From Desulfatitalea sp. (GTDB lineage Bacteria; Desulfobacterota; Desulfobacteria; Desulfobacterales; Desulfosarcinaceae), in the NCBI GenBank assembly GCA_013041835.1, contig JABDRH010000527.1:1-20207 (forward strand): DNA of 20,207 nucleotides, in the 5' to 3' direction. Every line of letters begins with the position of its first letter. Within the stretch, counting starts at the first letter, position 1. The notes beneath the pieces are model-generated. The model did no database searches and was not told where the DNA came from. It saw nothing but the letters and a program-made list of their open reading frames with translations. Position numbers and translations under genes: made by a program. Below, piece after piece: positions 17,207 to 20,207 of the stretch.

Positions 17207-17413
17207 TATGAGCTATCCCGCCTTAACGCTGCCTGGTGCGCTTTTTTATCCCGTCATTCCGATCCGCCCTGACGTCATGCGCTCTTGCAAGGATAAAGCG
17301 CAGTGTAATCCCTGGCGGGAGCGGCAACATGTTCGGTTTCAAAATTAAGAAACACTGTCCGCCCAGCAATTTTTTTGTGACCAACCACATTTAGACAACG
17401 CCTTTCCTTTATT

Positions 17414-17896
17414 TCATGCTTTGCGGGTGGCGCCGGCCCGCTCATTTTCTTTCGCATGTGGATTAACCACCAACACCGGGACTTTGGCAGTCTTGATGAC
17501 ACGTTCGGCCACCGAACCGAACAGCACCCGGTCGAGCCCTTTGCGCCCGTGGGTGCCCATGATGACCATATCGGTTTGGTTTTCAACGATATGGGTGAGG
17601 ATCGCTTCAGGCGGGTCGCCCAACACAACTTCTGCCCGGGTGCGGGGCAGGGCGGAAAAATGGGTTCGGGTGAACTCCTCCATTTTCTTTCGGGCGCCTT
17701 CCACCAGTTCAGTCTCGAAGACCGATATGGAGGGGGGCGCCACATAAATATCGGTGAAATAGTGAAACATGCGTACGACGAAAAGGATATGGACCTGAGC
17801 ATCGAACTTATTCGCCATGGTCAACACATAGGGTACCAGTTTGTCGGAACTTTCGGTCAAGTCCACCGGGAAAAGGATACGTTGAATGGTTTGCAT
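17414..17896 (-). CDS. Universal stress protein (UspA family)
   Basis: 160 residues, normal for a single-domain Usp. It begins MQTIQRILFPVDLTESS with D12 in the nucleotide-pocket position and has the ATP-binding signature G-x2-G-x9-G-S in GTHGRKGLDRVLFGS, then VIKTAKVPVLVV. By family knowledge, ATP-binding Usp proteins help survival under stress, growth arrest or energy limitation; the partner is not shown by the sequence. The frame is open far upstream (to 18121), but AGGAGG five bases before the ATG at 17896 fixes this start. A basic tail (NERAGATRKA) is slightly longer than usual. It stands alone: the AsmA-like gene starts about 200 bases downstream and the radical SAM gene is divergent upstream. 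Confidence 0.95.
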   Translation of the reverse strand: MQTIQRILFPVDLTESSDKLVPYVLTMANKFDAQVHILFVVRMFHYFTDIYVAPPSISVFETELVEGARKKMEEFTRTHFSALPRTRAEVVLGDPPEAILTHIVENQTDMVIMGTHGRKGLDRVLFGSVAERVIKTAKVPVLVVNPHAKENERAGATRKA

Positions 17897-18184
17897 ATCA
17901 TCCTCCTTATTTTTTGAAAAGACTGGGACCACGGCGCGTCGGAACCGTCGGGACGTACTGGCCAGCACAGACGCAATTGCCGGTACAATCAGGCAGGGGG
18001 TGACTATCAGTCGAGGCCGGACGTTTTTCCGGACGCTCCCATGGATTAAAGAAACAATCAAACAATAGCATCCTGACCCCTTGCGGGAAAGTGAAAATAC
18101 CGATAGAAGCGATGAGATCATCGAAAGGGCATTGAATCTTGAACGACAGTTTTATAAACCCGTGGAACGGAGACGACTTTCAGC

Positions 18185-19054
18185 ATGCATTACGAAGGAA
18201 ACATCATTCGGCCACCCAGTGAAGCCGACGCCATCCTGTTGCAGGTGACCGTGGGGTGTTCCCACAACAAGTGCACCTTTTGCGGCACCTACCGTGGCGA
18301 GCGGTTTAAGATTAAATCGGACGACATTATCATGCAGGACATCGCCTTTGCGGCCGAGTATTGCAAGCGGCAACGGCGTGTCTTCCTGTGTGATGGAGAT
18401 GCCTTGATCATTCCCCAGAAGCGGCTGCTGAAGCTGCTTCAGGAAATCAAGACGCATTTGCCCTGGGTGACACGGGTCGGCGCCTATGCCAACACGAAAA
18501 GCCTTGACATGAAAAGCGATAGTGAGTTGAAGATCCTGCGCGACCACGGTCTTGGCATCCTATACATGGGACTGGAGAGCGGCGATGATGAGACCCTGCG
18601 GGCCATAAACAAGGGGGCCGATGCCCAGCGCATGATCGCCATCGGGCGTAAAGCCAAGGCATCCGGTTTTAAACTTTCCATCACCGTCATTCTGGGTATC
18701 GCCGGTCGCCAGCGCTCACAGGTGCACGCCGAGGCCACGGGCCGGGTGCTTACCGCCATCGATCCCGACTATGTGGGCGCGCTGAGCCTGATGTTGGTGC
18801 CCAACACCCCCTTGTACCGGGACTATCGGGAAGGACGCTTTCAGCTTATCGAAGCGGATGAGATGCTGCGGGAACTGCGCACCCTCTTCGCCAACACCCA
18901 TCTGACGCAAGGGTTGTTTCATGCCAACCACGCCTCCAACTACCTGCCCATCCGGGCCCGCCTGCCCAAGGACCGGGAGTCGGTGCTGGCTTTGATTGAC
19001 GAGGCGTTGGCCGGCAAAGTGGCCCTGAAACCCGAGTGGCAGCGGGGGCTTTAG
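18185..19054 (+). CDS. Radical SAM protein (COG1032-like, C-x4-C-x2-C)
   Basis: 289 residues. The motif VTVGCSHNKCTFCGTYRG carries C25, C30 and C33, a C-x4-C-x2-C form used by a B12-free radical SAM subfamily with the 'GCSHN-C-FC' signature; the three Cys hold a 4Fe-4S cluster that cleaves S-adenosylmethionine. Other landmarks are VFLCDGDALIIP, RVGAYANTKSL and GILYMGLESGDDETLRAINKG, typical of the TIM barrel, and a tail with HANHASNYLPIRARLPKD. The substrate is not known. A GGAG lies about 14 bases before the ATG, a bit far. The 288 bases upstream, shared with the divergent usp gene, must hold both promoters; none stands out. The gene stands alone and is more GC-rich than the formate module. 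Confidence 0.9.
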   Translation: MHYEGNIIRPPSEADAILLQVTVGCSHNKCTFCGTYRGERFKIKSDDIIMQDIAFAAEYCKRQRRVFLCDGDALIIPQKRLLKLLQEIKTHLPWVTRVGAYANTKSLDMKSDSELKILRDHGLGILYMGLESGDDETLRAINKGADAQRMIAIGRKAKASGFKLSITVILGIAGRQRSQVHAEATGRVLTAIDPDYVGALSLMLVPNTPLYRDYREGRFQLIEADEMLRELRTLFANTHLTQGLFHANHASNYLPIRARLPKDRESVLALIDEALAGKVALKPEWQRGL

Positions 19055-19117
19055 GGCCTTCGGCATAAAAGAATTGTGCTCGACGATGGCGAGATTCGGT
19101 TCATTGACAAGGCGCAT

Positions 19118-19163
19118 GCTGTGTTGCATATCGCAGATCTGCGATTCTTGTCTGCGACACAGC
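19118..19163. repeat. Nested inverted repeat
   Basis: The inner 16-base perfect palindrome ATCGCAGATCTGCGAT (19130-19145) is enclosed by arms GCTGTGTTGC (19118-19127) and GCGACACAGC (19154-19163), which pair with one G-T. No T run follows, so it is not a classic terminator; a protein-binding site or a stable RNA 3' end of the radical SAM transcript is possible. Confidence 0.5.
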
Positions 19164-19340
19164 AGATGACCCAAAGATCAGGCAAGATGGCGCTATTATT
19201 TGTTGCTTGCATCCTAAAACAGCCTCGATGGTCTCGTAAACAGTCGAAATTCTCTGATGCAGACGCTTTAACATCCTGTAATTATTGAAAAGCAAAATGT
19301 AAAATGACTTCAAACAAGGCTTTTTACTGCTTTATCCGTC

Positions 19341-19369
19341 TTGATCCGCACATTTTAATTTGATATCAG
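19341..19369 (+). promoter_or_regulatory. Weak sigma70-like promoter candidate for the porin gene
   Basis: TTGATC (19341-19346), 17 bases, TATCAG (19364-19369), each 4 of 6 to consensus, in an AT-rich stretch. Prediction only. Confidence 0.28.
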
Positions 19370-19575
19370 GGTGTCGATATCGAACGCGTGTGGGGCCAAC
19401 CGATCAGGGCGCCGGTGGAGAACACTCAATGCCATGGCGGCCGGACGGTTTCACTCACTTGTGACCGGAACGTCAAGCGCTCATACTTTTTCCAGATGTG
19501 CGTTATGGGTGATCCGGTCCGTCGTTCAAAACGGTTTGGCAAAACCATTTCATCAGTTCTTTTAAAGGAGGAAAC

Positions 19576-20207
19576 ATGAAAAACAAGTATGTAAGACTCT
19601 CAACAATTGGTTTGGCGGCCTTGTTGATCCTTGCAGCGGGCATTTGCCCGGCAGGCGCTTTCGAGGCCAAGGTGTCCGGACAGGTCAACCATCTGTTCAT
19701 GTACGCCGACGACGGTACGGAAGAAAATTTCCTTATCGGTGACAATGACAACTCCTCTACCCGTTTCCGTTTCACTGGCGAAGAGAATTTCGGCATGGTA
19801 AAAGCCGGGTTTACGATGGAAATGGAAATGGAAAGCAACACTTCCAGTTCGATGACCATCGACCAGCAGGATGATGGCGCAACGACTTCGCTAAAGGAGC
19901 GTATTCTGGAAGGCTATTTTAACACGCCCTACGGCAAGATCTCCATCGGACAAGGGGACGGCGCCGCCAACGGCACTTCTGAAGTGGATCTATCCGGAAC
20001 GACGGTCATCAACTATTCGGATACTCTTGCCACTGCTGGAAGCTTCAGTTTCAGGACCAGCGGCGGCGGCACCGGACCCACAGTTAGCGAGACCCGTAAC
20101 AATTTTGATGGTCTCAGCCGCAATGACCGCATTCGCTACGATTCCCCCACGATTGCCGGTTTCTTTTTGTCCACCAGCATGACCAATGGTGAGGCCTGGG
20201 AGATTGC
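19576..20207 (+). CDS. Outer-membrane porin, N-terminal part (3' end outside window)
   Basis: An open frame of 210 codons runs off the right edge. It starts MKNKYVRLSTIGLAALLIL with a signal peptide ending near CPAGAFEA, then alternates beta strands and polar loops like Gram-negative trimeric porins: FEAKVSGQVNHLFMYADD, STRFRFTGEENFGMVKAGF, GYFNTPYGKISIGQG and RNDRIRYDSPTIAGFFLS. The RFTGEE, GYF-TPYGKISIGQ and RYDSPTIAG segments are the usual first-half landmarks of the family. By family knowledge it forms a diffusion pore for small solutes. AAAGGAGG lies five bases before the ATG, a very strong ribosome site, fitting a highly expressed porin. Confidence 0.9.
   Translation, partial: MKNKYVRLSTIGLAALLILAAGICPAGAFEAKVSGQVNHLFMYADDGTEENFLIGDNDNSSTRFRFTGEENFGMVKAGFTMEMEMESNTSSSMTIDQQDDGATTSLKERILEGYFNTPYGKISIGQGDGAANGTSEVDLSGTTVINYSDTLATAGSFSFRTSGGGTGPTVSETRNNFDGLSRNDRIRYDSPTIAGFFLSTSMTNGEAWEI

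Larger units (their letters stand above)
19055..19575. other. Long intergenic region with nested palindrome; leader of the porin gene
   Basis: About 520 bases between the radical SAM and porin genes. Short frames here lack ribosome sites and known domains. It holds the nested inverted repeat at 19118-19163, an AT-rich stretch (~19265-19370) and a weak promoter candidate at 19341-19369, which would leave a 5' leader of about 200 bases for the porin mRNA. Confidence 0.5.

Noticed and set aside
17897..18121. N-terminal extension of the universal stress protein
   Set aside because: The Usp fold begins at the ATG at 17896, which has an AGGAGG site; the extension is not Usp-like.
18716..19174. 152-codon minus-strand frame
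   Set aside because: Mostly antisense to the radical SAM gene; composition typical of a shadow frame.
19076..19288. 70-codon plus-strand frame after the radical SAM gene
   Set aside because: GTG start without ribosome site, runs through the nested palindrome, no family resemblance.
1..20207. CRISPR array, tRNA, rRNA or intact insertion sequence
   Set aside because: No regularly spaced repeats, cloverleaf, rRNA-like stretch or transposase was seen on either strand; selC for the Sec codon is not in the window.

Overview
The window looks like chromosomal DNA of a Gram-negative anaerobe, most likely a Desulfobacterota (sulfate-reducer-type) bacterium. The evidence is a selenocysteine-containing formate dehydrogenase, an FmdE/molybdopterin-binding fusion protein, an arylsulfatase remnant, porin and outer-membrane barrel genes, an AsmA-like protein and HD-GYP signalling. 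The lineage is inferred from gene content and protein style; there is no rRNA or tRNA gene to confirm it.

Layout. (1) 2-784: 3' part of hisD, cut by the window edge. (2) 908-4378: a signalling pair, a REC/HD-GYP response regulator followed by a 777-residue protein with a divergent class III nucleotidyl-cyclase-like domain. (3) 7542-4433, minus strand: mgtE (magnesium transporter) and a Na/Pi-cotransporter-like gene, probably co-transcribed and convergent with region 2. (4) 8770-7949, minus strand: an outer-membrane barrel protein with its own promoter. (5) 8956-14089, plus strand: the most interesting part, a molybdenum/formate module. A sigma70-like promoter is followed at once by a perfect 20-bp inverted repeat, then an FmdE-MoeA-like fusion gene, a formate dehydrogenase gene read through an in-frame UGA (selenocysteine) with a SECIS-like hairpin just behind it, and a ModE-type regulator gene without molybdate-binding domains. 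(6) 14142-14681: C-terminal remnant of an arylsulfatase, then a strong bidirectional terminator. (7) 17206-14846 and 17896-17414, minus strand: an AsmA-like inner-membrane-anchored protein and a universal stress protein. (8) 18185-19054, plus strand: a radical SAM protein. (9) 19576 to the end: 5' part of a porin gene behind a long leader.

How the central module may work together. The fusion protein probably acts on, or senses, the molybdenum/tungsten cofactor needed by the formate dehydrogenase. The ModE-like protein is the obvious candidate to bind the palindrome at the operon's predicted transcription start, because the palindrome core (CGTTAT, 12 nt, ATAACG) has the half-site sequence and spacing of ModE operators. 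That gives a testable model of an autoregulated cofactor-enzyme-regulator operon. Simple ORF calling breaks the formate dehydrogenase into two genes at the UGA; it should be annotated as one selenoprotein of 926 residues.
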